Assembly (NCBI RefSeq): GCF_000187245.1
Contig: NC_027865.1
Coordinates: 744,001 to 808,000, forward strand
Origin: Ogataea parapolymorpha DL-1
Lineage: Eukaryota; Ascomycota; Pichiomycetes; Pichiales; Pichiaceae
Direction: 5' to 3'
Length of the DNA: 64,000 nucleotides
Positions 20,416 to 30,952 of the stretch are shown here, in pieces. The translations under genes and the position numbers were made by a program. The notes under the pieces are model-generated. The model worked only from the letters and a program-made list of their open reading frames with translations, had not been told where the DNA came from and searched no databases. How positions within the stretch are numbered: position 1 is the first letter of the stretch; each line of letters opens with the position of its first letter.

Positions 20416-23400
20416 ATGCCTAGCCCAGCAGAACTTCTTGCGCAGAAGCACAGTGCCGTTTCCGAGGACCCAGAGACCCCGCTCATCTCTGCCACCGAGT
20501 CGTCCGCTCCGTCGTCGGCCGCCTCTGAGCCCACCACGTATGAGCTGGATGTCGAGGTTGATTCCGTGGCATCGAGCCAGGACAAAAAGGTGTCAATCGA
20601 CGACGAAACATATTTCCCCGCCCTGGGGGTATCGATTGGGTCCGCACCTGCCAAGTGGGGTCCGTCAATGTCCAATGGACGCACTGTCTCGACGAACACC
20701 CCGTCCACCTTCAAGCCCGCTGTCAGGTCGTCCAACACCCAGCTCACATTCATCGTGGACGCTGCAGAACAACTGCCCGTGTCGAAAAATGATCTCTTTA
20801 AGATCATCTCCAAGATCAAGGCCACCTACGACGTCAAGGTCGAGTCGACGTTTTCTGCCACCACCAACAAAAGAACTTTTCTGCTAAGCGGCCCGGTGTC
20901 GAAAATTCAAAGTGCGAAAAAAGACCTCATCAAACAGCTCACCAAGCCTGTGAAAATTGAGTTCGGCATTCCGTTCAAGCTCATATCCACAGTGATTGGC
21001 TCGCAGGGCAGAACATTGAAGCCGATCCTTGAGTCCACAGGTGTTAAAATCGATATTGCAAGAACCGGCAGCAACGAGGCAGCAGACGACGGCGACATCT
21101 TTTCCAACCTCGCAAAGGTTGTCGTTGAGGGAGATGTGGAGAGCTGTGAGGAAGCTAGACAAAAGATCATGTCTATAGTCGACCAACACACCCAGAACCT
21201 CACCGTCAAGGTGGACGTTGATGAAAAACTCAAACGATTTGTGAATTTGGAGCTTAAAAACCAGCTGCCTCCCGACGTCGAGGTTGATCTACCGCTGGAG
21301 AACTCCAGGGCCTCTTCCATCTATCTCTCCGGTGCCCGAGAGACTGTGCTAGTGGCCAGAGAGACTGCCAAAACGGTTATTGATTACCTGGCAAAACGGA
21401 TTGTTGTCGAGGAACGCACAGTGCCCAAGATGGTCCATCAGTTCCTTGACGCAGAAAAGATTTTCAGCACCGTGGGGGTTTTAGTCGAGGTTCCAGAATT
21501 CGATTCTCCTTCGACTACGGTGAAGTTCATTGGCCTGAAAGAGAACATCCCAAAAGCCGTAGCACTTGGCAAAGAGCTTTCCCAGGAGTATGCCACTGAT
21601 TTCTTGGATCTGGCAAGGTCTCACGGCGGAAACTATATGCATGCGAAAGTGCTTACTGCATTCTTCGTTTACACCGGTATGTTCGACGCACTTTCGGCAA
21701 AGTACAACGTCAAGATCACTGCTCCAAGCTATAAGTCTCTAGTCGACGAGCAAACAAAGACGGTTGTTCTGGAGTTTGTTTGCTCGAAATCTGAAAAGGA
21801 AGCTTTAAAGTCCACTAGACGAGAGATAGTGGATGCTGTCAACAAGATCACACCCTCCTTTGTGCGTCTGATCGACGACATCGACACTCTTGCTCTTGAA
21901 AAATTGGATGAGACCGTTGCGAACGAAAAGAGCGTGAAAATTGTTCCTCTGGGTAAGCTTTCGGGGGTTGGCAACAAGATAGTTCTCCTGTATCAGGCAA
22001 GTGATGATGAATTCCTTCCATCATTGAAAGAGACCAATGAGATATTGGATGCTGTTGACCAGTCCCTGGAGGAGCTCAGAGCCTTCAGCAGAGACATCAC
22101 CTACGAAGTCCTGGACATGCAATCTGCAGATCAGGAGAAATTGCAAGGACGCATCTTGAAGGTCTTGCTGTCTAAGTTTGGCTCAGATATACAGATCAGA
22201 TTCCACCAAAACAAGGATGGTGTGAGTGACGACCAACTGGTGGTGGTTGGGTTTAAAAAGGATGTTCCAAAGGTGATCGGCGAACTGAAGCAAGCTATTG
22301 AGGATGTCAAAAATTATGAGACGGCTTCTAAATACAACCAAACTTTTGCATTCCCAACTAGTCAGCTCTCGAGACTCATTGGTCACAAAGGAGGGAACCT
22401 CCAGAGTTTGCAGGAAGAGTACAATGTGCAAATTGATGTTCAAAAGGGCGAGGATGCCACTGTGGGTGACAAAACTCTCGTTAAGCTCACAGGGCTGAAA
22501 GTCAACGTTGAAGAGTGCGAGAAGAAACTCACACAGCTCGGCAAGAAGTGGGCAGATGAGAGAACTGTGGTGATGAAAATTGAACAAAAGTACCACCGCA
22601 AGCTAATTGGACCTTCTGGAGTATATGTGCACCGGTTAAATGAGAAGTACAACGTGGTGATCAAATTCCCATTCGAAGATGCCACCGGCCATCAGGATGA
22701 GGTTGTGATCAAGGGACCTTCCAAAGGCGTTGCGAAGGCTGAAGAAGAGTTAAGAGAGCTGCTTCAGTACGAAAAAGACAATGGATACAAAGAAACGATC
22801 AAGGTGCCAATAGCCATTCTTCCGCGCGTGATTGGAAAGTCCGGAGAGCAGGTCAAGGACATTTCGGCAGACACTGGTGTGGACATCAAACATCTGAGGG
22901 AGAAAAGTGATGGCGAGAGTGCGCAATTAGAGCTGACGGGTACCAGGGAAGGTATCAGAGCTGCAACCAAAAAAATCAACTCCATTGTTGATCGTATTCA
23001 AAACAACGTGACCGAGTCGATCGATGTCGACTCGAAATGGCACAAGTATCTCGTGGGGCCATCTGCCTCGAAGAAGCGCGAGATCATATTGAACGCATGT
23101 GGTCCAAACGACGAGGCCGATTTTAGAAGATTGCTACAAGTTCCGCCTGCTGGCTCTAATTCGACCAAGATCGTGTCACAGGGTAACAAGGCGGTCGTGG
23201 AGAAGATCATTGAGCAGGTTAAGCAGATAGTATATGACCTGGAGAACGTTGTGGACGAGACGGTGCTGATTCCAAAGAAAAAGCACGCACTTTTAATTGG
23301 ATCGGCTGGAATGGTCAGAAGAGGTTTGGAGGCAGAGTACCATGTGCGGATCGATATTCCGAAAATCAAGCAGGAGTCTGACGAAGTGCATGTTCGCGGG

Positions 23401-23457
23401 TCTCCCGAGAACGTCGAGAAGGCCAAGGCTGCAATGCAGAAATTGATAGAGAATTAA
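20416..23457 (+). CDS. SCP160: Scp160/vigilin-type multi-KH RNA-binding protein
   Basis: A vigilin-family protein that binds mRNAs on polysomes at the ER; in S. cerevisiae it links to Gpa1 signalling and translation efficiency. The 1013 residues hold a string of KH domains, several with GxxG loops: GSQGRTLKP, GHKGGNLQ, GPSGVYVHR, GKSGEQVKD and GSAGMVRRG. Others (for example GPSASKKRE) are degenerate, as is usual in vigilins. The N-terminus is acidic and serine-rich. It is about 200 residues shorter than S. cerevisiae Scp160 (1222). The start ATG 20416 follows the PRM10 stop by 93 bp. Confidence 0.93.
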   Translation: MPSPAELLAQKHSAVSEDPETPLISATESSAPSSAASEPTTYELDVEVDSVASSQDKKVSIDDETYFPALGVSIGSAPAKWGPSMSNGRTVSTNTPSTFKPAVRSSNTQLTFIVDAAEQLPVSKNDLFKIISKIKATYDVKVESTFSATTNKRTFLLSGPVSKIQSAKKDLIKQLTKPVKIEFGIPFKLISTVIGSQGRTLKPILESTGVKIDIARTGSNEAADDGDIFSNLAKVVVEGDVESCEEARQKIMSIVDQHTQNLTVKVDVDEKLKRFVNLELKNQLPPDVEVDLPLENSRASSIYLSGARETVLVARETAKTVIDYLAKRIVVEERTVPKMVHQFLDAEKIFSTVGVLVEVPEFDSPSTTVKFIGLKENIPKAVALGKELSQEYATDFLDLARSHGGNYMHAKVLTAFFVYTGMFDALSAKYNVKITAPSYKSLVDEQTKTVVLEFVCSKSEKEALKSTRREIVDAVNKITPSFVRLIDDIDTLALEKLDETVANEKSVKIVPLGKLSGVGNKIVLLYQASDDEFLPSLKETNEILDAVDQSLEELRAFSRDITYEVLDMQSADQEKLQGRILKVLLSKFGSDIQIRFHQNKDGVSDDQLVVVGFKKDVPKVIGELKQAIEDVKNYETASKYNQTFAFPTSQLSRLIGHKGGNLQSLQEEYNVQIDVQKGEDATVGDKTLVKLTGLKVNVEECEKKLTQLGKKWADERTVVMKIEQKYHRKLIGPSGVYVHRLNEKYNVVIKFPFEDATGHQDEVVIKGPSKGVAKAEEELRELLQYEKDNGYKETIKVPIAILPRVIGKSGEQVKDISADTGVDIKHLREKSDGESAQLELTGTREGIRAATKKINSIVDRIQNNVTESIDVDSKWHKYLVGPSASKKREIILNACGPNDEADFRRLLQVPPAGSNSTKIVSQGNKAVVEKIIEQVKQIVYDLENVVDETVLIPKKKHALLIGSAGMVRRGLEAEYHVRIDIPKIKQESDEVHVRGSPENVEKAKAAMQKLIEN

Positions 23458-23604
23458 CAATAGCATATATAAAAAAGCTTGTGCATTTTTGTGGGACGAT
23501 CGACTGTTGTAGCAAAATTAAAGTAGTAATCAAAAAAAATGCATCTCTCATTGGTAAAAAGATACCTGTCAAAGATAACAAACATCGATTAACACTGTTC
23601 CAAA

Positions 23605-25968
23605 ATGGATATGGAAGCAGAATTTGAGGATTTTCAGAAGAAGAATACCCCATCCTTGATTGGGTCTTCTGTCAGAAACTCCAGCACTCCTAGTGGGGAC
23701 TTAGACAAAGACGAGCCCGAATCGATCATTCTAGATCGCGCTCGTTCCAGCTCGAGGCCCGTCATCAAATCCAATCCCTCAACCTCCCATATAGGGTTTG
23801 TGTCCGTGGAGGAACTCAAGGCGGAAGGTGGGCTTCTCAACGACGAGGAGGGAGAGGTTCTTGACGAGATCCTTGACGAGGAAGGTCATCTGAAAAAAGA
23901 TGCATTGCAATTAAAAGAACGGCTGAAGACCGAAGAGGAAGGAATTTCCAGCTACATCCAGTCTCCTGGCAGCGAGGTTTCCTCTGAGCCTGTTCGTGAA
24001 AAGGAGCACCTAGTTTTTGGCGGTGATGCGGGAAATTTTGTGGCGCCTGCCGCTGCCAAATCAAGTCACTTGACTGATTTCAAATACGACAGTCCTTCTA
24101 GAGAGCCTCCAAAGCCAGAAGAAAAAGACCGCGATTTGATCGAACCCGGAAAACTCACTACTGTAGACGATATACTGCAGAGAATCAACCAAGGAAGCAG
24201 GGAACTGACCGAGGAGTCGGAAAACCCACCAAAACCAGAAGCCAAAGTGCGTCAGGACAAGATGCCAGAACTCTTCGGCTATTCGAATGAGGTCGACCAG
24301 CTTCTGACAGCTCCAGCCAGTAGGAGGGAAGGATCGAGCTCAAGACTAATGAGAGAGAGACAGAGATCACGCTCGCGTCCCGCAGACAGCTCTGGATCAC
24401 CATTCAGGGAAGGCATTGGAATGTACAGACCGCATCTGGCAAAAGGTGATTCCTACCACAGCGGTATCTCGAACGACGAATACAGTCAAGGCAGTGTCAG
24501 CAGCGATGCTCCTGTGGAGAGAAAACCAAGACATGATCCTGGGTCGGTCAGACTTTCGAGCTCTTCGTCTCTGAACTACTTGCGTTCCATTTCGAGATCC
24601 AGGTCGAGAGCCGCCAATGACAAAGATGCGATAGGCAAAGACAGGGGTATTGACCAAAACGAACTCAAAGAGGAAGGTGTTCTCATGCACGATGGCGATT
24701 TCTCCCAACTGCCCGATTACGAAGACGCAATCACCAACGCCTTGAATATTGTTGAGAATACTAAAAGTGTGAAAGACGGATCGAAGGTTGGGAGGCACAA
24801 GGAGAACATTGTGAGTGACTTGCATAATTCTCTAAATTCAAGGGATTTAGGAGAACTTAACGAAGCCGATGAGGACCATGATATCCTGAAAGAGAAAAAA
24901 AATGAGCTCAAATCAGTGAACAAGGGCGTGAAAGGTGACAGCATTCCACCTGATGAACACGTTAACTCTGATAGCAAGACCGCTGCTTCCCAGGATTTAA
25001 ACGCTGAGGAAGTTGATACCAAGAGCTCTGACTCCGTTCAAAAGTTGTCGGATGAATCTAGAGATGAAGCGAAGCAGACTGATACTTCGGAGGAAAAGTT
25101 GCCAGGACAGCCAGATATCGTTGAAAGTCTCGATGAGGAACGGCAGGAAAGCACCCATTCCGTCGAAACGAAGAGCGATGAAACAGAAGACAAGGATGTT
25201 CATAGTGAAGCTGCTACACGGCCAAATTTAGCAGAGACCAACATTGACAACGCGCCATCTCAAGACCACGTTAACGCTGATGATGATCTTCCTACCAAAA
25301 CATCCGCGGACGAAACTATTTTGGAGCAACCTAAAGAGTCTTTAGACTCGCTAACCACAAAGCTAGAGTCCAGCACGCTTGCGGAAGCACCAGAAAAACC
25401 CACCGCTAATATTGAGGGAACTGGCGAGGTTAGCATTGAGAAGGAAGCCCCTATTCAGCAAGACACACCCATCAAGGATGAAGTTAAAGCAATAGAACCT
25501 ATCAAAGAGAAAGATGCGCCAGTCCGGGACACTCAAGCGAAAAAATCTGTTTCTAATTCATTCGACGACGATGACGACATTGAGGAACTGCTGAGGGCTG
25601 TTGAAAAGGAACAGCCAGCTCAGTCGTCTACCAGCACTGCAAATAAAGGTTCGGTTTATGTTCCCAAGGGAACAAAAATGACATTCGAGGACGAACCTGT
25701 GTTCATTTACACATCTTTGGCAGGCGGCTTCCAAATTGCTACTCGAACAAACAGACTGCAGACTATTTTGACCGCCAATAGGGTCAAGTTTGGATTCAAA
25801 GACCTGGGAACTGACGAGCAAGCTAAAAAGGTTTGGAGGCGTTACAGCGAAGGGAAAACTCTTCCCGGAATAGTTAGGGGTAAGGATGATTTTATTGGCA
25901 ATTGGGAAGATGTTGAAGAAGCCAATGAAAATTATGCGGTTAGATCTTTGATATACGAGACATACTAG
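23605..25968 (+). CDS. AIP5: Aip5-like actin-regulating protein with glutaredoxin-like C-terminus
   Basis: Residues 1 to about 680 are very acidic, rich in Ser, Glu, Asp and Lys, with RSRS patches, and look disordered. The last 100 residues form a compact domain (VFIYTSLAGGFQIATRTNRLQ... LGTDEQAKKVWRRYSEG... LPGIVRG... GNWEDVEEANE). This reads like the glutaredoxin-fold C-terminus of S. cerevisiae Aip5 (YFR016C), which helps the formin Bni1 nucleate actin. No CxxC redox motif is present, so an enzyme activity is unlikely. The assignment rests on the C-terminus; the N-terminal part is not alignable by eye. Confidence 0.7.
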   Translation: MDMEAEFEDFQKKNTPSLIGSSVRNSSTPSGDLDKDEPESIILDRARSSSRPVIKSNPSTSHIGFVSVEELKAEGGLLNDEEGEVLDEILDEEGHLKKDALQLKERLKTEEEGISSYIQSPGSEVSSEPVREKEHLVFGGDAGNFVAPAAAKSSHLTDFKYDSPSREPPKPEEKDRDLIEPGKLTTVDDILQRINQGSRELTEESENPPKPEAKVRQDKMPELFGYSNEVDQLLTAPASRREGSSSRLMRERQRSRSRPADSSGSPFREGIGMYRPHLAKGDSYHSGISNDEYSQGSVSSDAPVERKPRHDPGSVRLSSSSSLNYLRSISRSRSRAANDKDAIGKDRGIDQNELKEEGVLMHDGDFSQLPDYEDAITNALNIVENTKSVKDGSKVGRHKENIVSDLHNSLNSRDLGELNEADEDHDILKEKKNELKSVNKGVKGDSIPPDEHVNSDSKTAASQDLNAEEVDTKSSDSVQKLSDESRDEAKQTDTSEEKLPGQPDIVESLDEERQESTHSVETKSDETEDKDVHSEAATRPNLAETNIDNAPSQDHVNADDDLPTKTSADETILEQPKESLDSLTTKLESSTLAEAPEKPTANIEGTGEVSIEKEAPIQQDTPIKDEVKAIEPIKEKDAPVRDTQAKKSVSNSFDDDDDIEELLRAVEKEQPAQSSTSTANKGSVYVPKGTKMTFEDEPVFIYTSLAGGFQIATRTNRLQTILTANRVKFGFKDLGTDEQAKKVWRRYSEGKTLPGIVRGKDDFIGNWEDVEEANENYAVRSLIYETY

Positions 25969-26130
25969 AGATGAATAAGTACACCGAGATATTGCAAATT
26001 GCAGTTTTTAGGTCTTGGTGGATTATTCTTCCTCATATTTATAATGGACTATTTCTCCTTACACTAGTCTGAGTACAAATACACGCACATTAAATAATTT
26101 AGTATTTTTTAGGAATATTTTTTATTCAGC

Positions 26131-27327
26131 ATGTCCGAGTCTGATTATGAAGAAGAATTAGGGGAGTCCAAGACGTTTCTCGGTTTTGTTGATGTTCCCA
26201 TCTCCGAAAGTGAACGGCCAGAACTGGAGGACACCTTTATTGGTGGCAAGCCTATCTGGTTAAATCCAAATTCCCCACCACCAAAAGAGTTACTTCAGTG
26301 CAAGAGTTGCCAAGAACCGATGCATCTTTTGCTCCAATGCTACGCCAATCTTGCAAACACTTTTTATGACAGAGTGATCTATATATTTGGCTGCAACAAG
26401 GCGCAATGCAGAAGGAAAAAGGGATCCGTCAGGGCTCTCAGAGCACTTTCTAAAGATCCAGACCTTATCAAGAAAAGAGAACAGGAATTGGAGGAATTTG
26501 AAAACAAAAAGAAAGTAGCACAACAGAAGGAAGCAGAAACCAAAAGTAAACTGGAATCTCTCGCTAACAGCCTTTTCAGCCCGTCAGACTCGACTAACGC
26601 GCAGTCGAATCCGTTTTCAAACCCTTTTGCCCAAGAATCATCCAATCCGTTCGCACAACCGGAGAAAAAGGAGCCTGCAAAGCCAACTTACGCTGAGGTG
26701 ACGAAACCAGTGGAAAAGGCGCGGCCCCAAGTCAGCACAGAGCCAGTGAATCTTCCATCTTATCCTGGATACATATTGTATGTTGATCAAGAGGCTTTTG
26801 ATCTGAAAAAACAGAAATTGCCTCCCCTTCCAGAGGTCGATGCAGCGGCTTCCACCCAAACCTCGCAACCAAATCCTTCCAATCCTTCAAAAATACCAAC
26901 TTTGGATGAAAACGTCTCTAAAATGGTGGACGACCCGACATTCCAGCATTTCTCACATATTGTTTCGTTCAACCCTACACAGGTGCTTCGTTATGATCTC
27001 AATGGATCACCATTACTGTACTCTTCTAAAGATGATGTGGCCAAATTGTTCTATGATTCTAACGGAAGACTCCGTCCACAAGCACTAATTCCTAATCCTC
27101 CATACAATCCGTCTTCAGAAAGACGATTCGAACTACAGTTGATGCCAAAAGCTATAATTGATCTAGAGGCTGGAACTGACGACATACTGAGCGGAATGGA
27201 ATGGGGAACGATAATTGTGGCCACAGACTTGATGGATTATATTCCCGACCACATGTACGACCAAAACCATGTTGGGTACGTGGAAGAATGGTGTGGAGTT
27301 CAATGGGAGGAAGAATTAAAACTATAG
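26131..27327 (+). CDS. TSR4: Tsr4/PDCD2-type ribosome assembly chaperone
   Basis: Tsr4 binds newly made Rps2 (uS5) and is needed for 20S pre-rRNA processing; cytosolic. The 398-residue protein has the N-terminal PDCD2 half with paired cysteines (LLQCKSCQEPMHLLLQCYANL and FGCNKAQCRRKKGSVRALR). A charged coiled segment (about 115-150) and a low-complexity linker with SNPFAQ/SNPF repeats follow. The C-terminal PDCD2_C domain (about 270-395) includes HFSHIVSFNPTQVLRY and MEWGTIIVATD. The N-terminus is acidic (MSESDYEEELGE). It meets DBF4 tail to tail with 11 bp between the stops. Confidence 0.9.
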   Translation: MSESDYEEELGESKTFLGFVDVPISESERPELEDTFIGGKPIWLNPNSPPPKELLQCKSCQEPMHLLLQCYANLANTFYDRVIYIFGCNKAQCRRKKGSVRALRALSKDPDLIKKREQELEEFENKKKVAQQKEAETKSKLESLANSLFSPSDSTNAQSNPFSNPFAQESSNPFAQPEKKEPAKPTYAEVTKPVEKARPQVSTEPVNLPSYPGYILYVDQEAFDLKKQKLPPLPEVDAAASTQTSQPNPSNPSKIPTLDENVSKMVDDPTFQHFSHIVSFNPTQVLRYDLNGSPLLYSSKDDVAKLFYDSNGRLRPQALIPNPPYNPSSERRFELQLMPKAIIDLEAGTDDILSGMEWGTIIVATDLMDYIPDHMYDQNHVGYVEEWCGVQWEEELKL

Positions 27328-27338
27328 AATAGATATAT

Positions 27339-29207
27339 TTATAATCCCATCAAACGTGTAATCCTGACGTCTTCAATTAACCTATCGATATCCTTGAAGT
27401 TATCATCGTTTGTAGCAAAATGCCTATGCTTATCCATGAGAATATGCTCGTCAAAGTCGTCGTACTTGACTCGACAGTTCTCACAATAACCTGGCTTTGC
27501 TTCCGTTTTAGATTTGCGCACTGGAGGTAAATTGGTGATTTCTTTGACTTTCTTCTGCTTTGGTTGCAGCGATTGTCGGAACAACTGGTTATTAATGGGC
27601 GACATCAGATCATTCTTCTCATCTTTCAGTTTCACTTTATCAACTGGGGTCTCGATGATCTTGTTATGTGGTGGTCCAAGTTTGCACTCCTCTTCCTGTT
27701 TCAAAGCTGGGCCAAAAGAAACGTCCAATGACTGATCTGGAGTCTTAGATTCTTCCTTGTGTGTGTTCAAATCAGGAGTCTGCACTGGACCATTAGAGTC
27801 TTTCGCTTGCGATGATAAACGTCTAGCATCCTCTGAACTAATAAACTTTGAGTCTTTTTTGACATTGATGACCCGAATGACTCTGTCTTCCTTTCTGACT
27901 TTGAATACCTTTAGTGGCGATTCCTTCCTCTGAGAGGCAGGTAATGGAGCAAAAGTCATCATTTTCTTCTTCTCATTCGCAATCTTCTTGTTGAAAACTA
28001 AGGAATGCGAAGGGCCCAAGCCGTTGCCCACTCCATTAACATAGCCCTGACCAGATATTGCATTCGATCCTGACTGAGTTTGAACAACACCTGAGGCCTC
28101 AATCTCACCGTACTCGTTTCCGACCTTGTTCTGCGAAACTTCAATCGTCGAATCGTCGCGATAGAGATTTGCTGGAGGAGCCATAGGCTTCTTATTCACC
28201 TCTGGGATCTCTGAGTTCTCGTTAAGTTCTTCAAGGACCTTTCTCTTTTTCTGCTCTGGCTCTATTATTGGTGCGCCATAGTAAGATTCTTCCCACATCC
28301 GTTTGTATTGCAGTCGCTCTTCGTAACTCAATGCAGGCTCGTTTGGAAGACCGGATGCTTCAATGATCTTCTGACGGTAATCCTTTGTTTCTTCGAGATA
28401 TTGCATGCGCCGCCTGTGCCGTTTCTCGGAGTTGCCAGTATGAGTGTCTTCAATGAATAAAGACCTACCGTTGGTTGACTTTGTAAGTTTTGGAAAGTCG
28501 GCAGCATTTGTAGGCCATTCTTTTATGACAATCGGCCTTGTTTGTTGTCGTAAATCATAAACATAAAAGTAGTACCCTGTAAAGTACTTGATATCATCTC
28601 TTTTGGCATTGGGGTCGCGGTCGTTAGGGCCAAAAAGCTTTTCGTTCTTCAAAAGAGATGACAGTTTCTTTTTGAGAGAGGACTCGTCTTCCGGAATAGG
28701 TTCACCAAGGTGATTCATGAAACGGAACACCTTCTCGTAGGTCCAGACCTTCAATTCATTCCTCTTTGCAATGCGAAATATATCTCCCATTGGGTAATCT
28801 GCATGTTTGTGGTATGGTCGTCTTGAGACAATGATTGTGACATTCTCGCTGAAGAATCTTTCGATAGTGGCACCCAAAGATTGTAGTGCTAGTTTAGCTC
28901 GTTCCTTCTCCTTCTCGTTCCTACCCTCGTCGTTTTCAAAATAGACGACACTTGCTTTCAATATCTTTCGCCAACTTTGTTGCCAGTCTTTTAATTCAGC
29001 GCCCGTCATTCGATTGGACTGCTTTTTGGCCGGTACCGGCGGCGCCGCAAGGCTTTTCATGGATTCATTTAGAGCAGGATTTGTGAGGTCTAATTTTTGA
29101 TCTAAAAGCGACTTTTTAGGTGCTGCATTTGAGTTGAGCGCGGATTTTGAAGACTCTTTTAGTGGAGTCCGCTTCGAGCCTTGTCGTAAATCAGAAGCGT
29201 GATTCAT
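27339..29207 (-). CDS. DBF4: Dbf4, regulatory subunit of Cdc7 kinase
   Basis: Activates Cdc7 kinase to fire replication origins, mainly by phosphorylating Mcm2-7; nuclear and cell-cycle regulated. The 622-residue protein has motif N, a BRCT-like region at about residues 75-165 (LKASVVYFENDEGR... ATIERFFSENVTIIVSRRPY). Motif M is proline/hydrophobic-rich near 230 (QQTRPIVIKEWP). Motif C at about 575-600 is a Cys2-His2 DBF zinc finger (YCENCRVKYDDFDEHILMDKH). Basic residues and two prolines lie between. CDC34, on the same strand one gene away, is also next door to DBF4 in S. cerevisiae, supporting the call. No ACGCGT cell-cycle box was found upstream. Confidence 0.92.
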   Translation of the reverse strand: MNHASDLRQGSKRTPLKESSKSALNSNAAPKKSLLDQKLDLTNPALNESMKSLAAPPVPAKKQSNRMTGAELKDWQQSWRKILKASVVYFENDEGRNEKEKERAKLALQSLGATIERFFSENVTIIVSRRPYHKHADYPMGDIFRIAKRNELKVWTYEKVFRFMNHLGEPIPEDESSLKKKLSSLLKNEKLFGPNDRDPNAKRDDIKYFTGYYFYVYDLRQQTRPIVIKEWPTNAADFPKLTKSTNGRSLFIEDTHTGNSEKRHRRRMQYLEETKDYRQKIIEASGLPNEPALSYEERLQYKRMWEESYYGAPIIEPEQKKRKVLEELNENSEIPEVNKKPMAPPANLYRDDSTIEVSQNKVGNEYGEIEASGVVQTQSGSNAISGQGYVNGVGNGLGPSHSLVFNKKIANEKKKMMTFAPLPASQRKESPLKVFKVRKEDRVIRVINVKKDSKFISSEDARRLSSQAKDSNGPVQTPDLNTHKEESKTPDQSLDVSFGPALKQEEECKLGPPHNKIIETPVDKVKLKDEKNDLMSPINNQLFRQSLQPKQKKVKEITNLPPVRKSKTEAKPGYCENCRVKYDDFDEHILMDKHRHFATNDDNFKDIDRLIEDVRITRLMGL

Positions 29208-29595
29208 AATGTGTATATGCTAGGAAGTGACTTTCACGAATGCTAATGCTGAAATGAAGTGATAAATGCTGCAATTGGTGAATCACTGTTTTGGAACTGC
29301 TTGTTCATCAAAGGAACGAATCTCAATCAAGAAGCGGGTCTTTCTCACCGAGAAAATTGGGATGATCTATTACAGGATGGATATACGCAGTGAAGCTTAT
29401 TCGGAAGCTTGTTACTGGCGCAATCTTTAAAACTTCTTTGTCTCGAAACACGTTAAATAAACAAAGACGAAAAACACGCACCTTGTGTGTATGTTTTTTA
29501 CCCCCTTGTAAGAGGTGCGAGGTGTTCTTCATTAAATGATGCAAGGATTATTTAGGTTCCGAAACTCAATTATTTATAACAGACAACAGCTAGCA
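29208..29595. promoter_or_regulatory. Divergent DBF4-SLM4 promoter region
   Basis: A 388-bp spacer between two diverging starts. I saw AT-rich sequence and no MluI cell-cycle box. The last 60 bp could be coding if SLM4 starts at ATG 29536. A minus-strand 73-codon frame in it has no recognisable content. Confidence 0.4.
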
Positions 29596-30018
29596 ATGCT
29601 GAACTCAAAGAACATTTCCAACTTGTTGTCGCAGGTGCTAAATCCTGTTCCTGAAATCACAAGTTCAAAACCCTTTTCGATCTCGCTCTTATCGACGTCC
29701 TCTAAGAAACCGCTTGTCTCATGCTTCCAGAATACACTCGAGGAAGATACGAAAGGTGATGATAATGATTTCCTTAATACTGGCATAACTCCATCGGACA
29801 ACTTGCGAATCATGTCACTGACAAGTTTGAAGGCATGGGAACAACGTGCAAAATCAGAATATGACTGGCTCGTGATACGCTTCAACTCGTATTATATCTA
29901 CCTGTACAAGATCAACGACGAATACTTGGTAATGCTTTGTTGCGATTTACAATATCCAAAGGTGCTGGCCATCAAAAAATTAGAGAAGCTGAGTGAGGCC
30001 ATGAAGGATAAATTGTGA
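29596..30018 (+). CDS. SLM4: Slm4/Ego3, EGO (Ragulator-like) complex subunit
   Basis: Ego3 is a roadblock-fold scaffold of the EGO complex, which anchors the Gtr1-Gtr2 GTPases at the vacuole to activate TORC1 when amino acids are present. The 140-residue product starts MLNSKNISNLLSQVL, close to the S. cerevisiae start MLHSKNVKGFLENTL. It later carries NLRIMSLTSLKAW, matching NLKMMSLLIKDKW, and a C-terminal strand/helix LAIKKLEKLSEAM. A longer form from ATG 29536 would add 20 residues; homology favours 29596. It lies between DBF4 and CDC34. Confidence 0.8.
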   Translation: MLNSKNISNLLSQVLNPVPEITSSKPFSISLLSTSSKKPLVSCFQNTLEEDTKGDDNDFLNTGITPSDNLRIMSLTSLKAWEQRAKSEYDWLVIRFNSYYIYLYKINDEYLVMLCCDLQYPKVLAIKKLEKLSEAMKDKL

Positions 30019-30086
30019 CTAGAACAAATAATAGATCCCATATAAGTCGGCTTCTATTGGGTTATCTCATGCTAAACGACGCCACT

Positions 30087-30773
30087 TTATTCGTCCGACT
30101 CCAAAACTTGGTCTTCCTCGTCATATTCCATGTCTTCCTCGTCATCTTCATAGTCGTCCTCCGCCTCATAGTAATTATCCTCCCACCAGTCCTCATCATC
30201 CTGGCGCTCCTCTTCCTCTTTGAGGTTATGTTTCAGATCTTCAGCGTTAGGCATCACAAAATCCTTGGGGATATTAGCCTGTGATCTTGCCACCTCCACG
30301 GAAATACGCTTGCGGTATTCGTCTCTGTGTTTCTTAAATGCAATAGCTGCGTCGACATTTGCAGGGCTGGATATGTTAGGGTCTTCTAATAAGGAGATGA
30401 TGGAAAGCAGCACGGACTCCACGCTTTGAGCTGGTGACCATGTCTCGTTATCTGGTTCGTCGTTCTGGTCGTTTCCCGATTCGTGTAAAATGGAAATACA
30501 AAGTCGCCCGTCATTATAAACATTCGGATGGTAAATAGGTGGTGTAAATTTGAATCCCGGTGGAGAAAACGGATAATTGGAGGGGAACTTGAGCTGACCT
30601 TTCAAGTAAGCTCCGTTGTAATCTGCGTCTTTATCGATGACAATCAAGGCAACGTTCCATAGGAAAATGTTGTCGTCCTCGATTTCAACATGAACTTGTT
30701 TTAATCCGGTCCTCGGATTAGATATATCCTTGTATTCCTTCCAGAGTCGTTTGGCCGCTGCGTGTGTTGCCAT
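30087..30773 (-). CDS. CDC34: Cdc34, E2 ubiquitin-conjugating enzyme of SCF
   Basis: The E2 for SCF ubiquitin ligases; drives degradation of cyclins and of the Sic1-type inhibitor at G1/S. The 228 residues hold a UBC fold with the catalytic Cys in YNDGRLCISILH. After it is the acidic insert HESGNDQNDEPDNETW, which is diagnostic of Cdc34/Ubc7-type E2s. A long Asp/Glu-rich tail (about residues 185-228) is the acidic C-terminus that docks on the cullin. S. cerevisiae Cdc34 has 295 residues; the tail is shorter here. Starts at ATG 30773. Confidence 0.97.
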   Translation of the reverse strand: MATHAAAKRLWKEYKDISNPRTGLKQVHVEIEDDNIFLWNVALIVIDKDADYNGAYLKGQLKFPSNYPFSPPGFKFTPPIYHPNVYNDGRLCISILHESGNDQNDEPDNETWSPAQSVESVLLSIISLLEDPNISSPANVDAAIAFKKHRDEYRKRISVEVARSQANIPKDFVMPNAEDLKHNLKEEEERQDDEDWWEDNYYEAEDDYEDDEEDMEYDEEDQVLESDE

Positions 30774-30952
30774 TCTATTGCAGGTCCTAAGTTTACTGTG
30801 GGTGCCTCAGATCTGTAATTATAGCTTCAACCGTGTGTCTTAGGCCAAAACCACAGATCTTGCCTATTTGAGCGTGTGATCAATTTTTACTACAACACAA
30901 TTTTCCAGGGCAAAATCTATCAAGAAAAACATTATCGTCGCGTCGATTACGT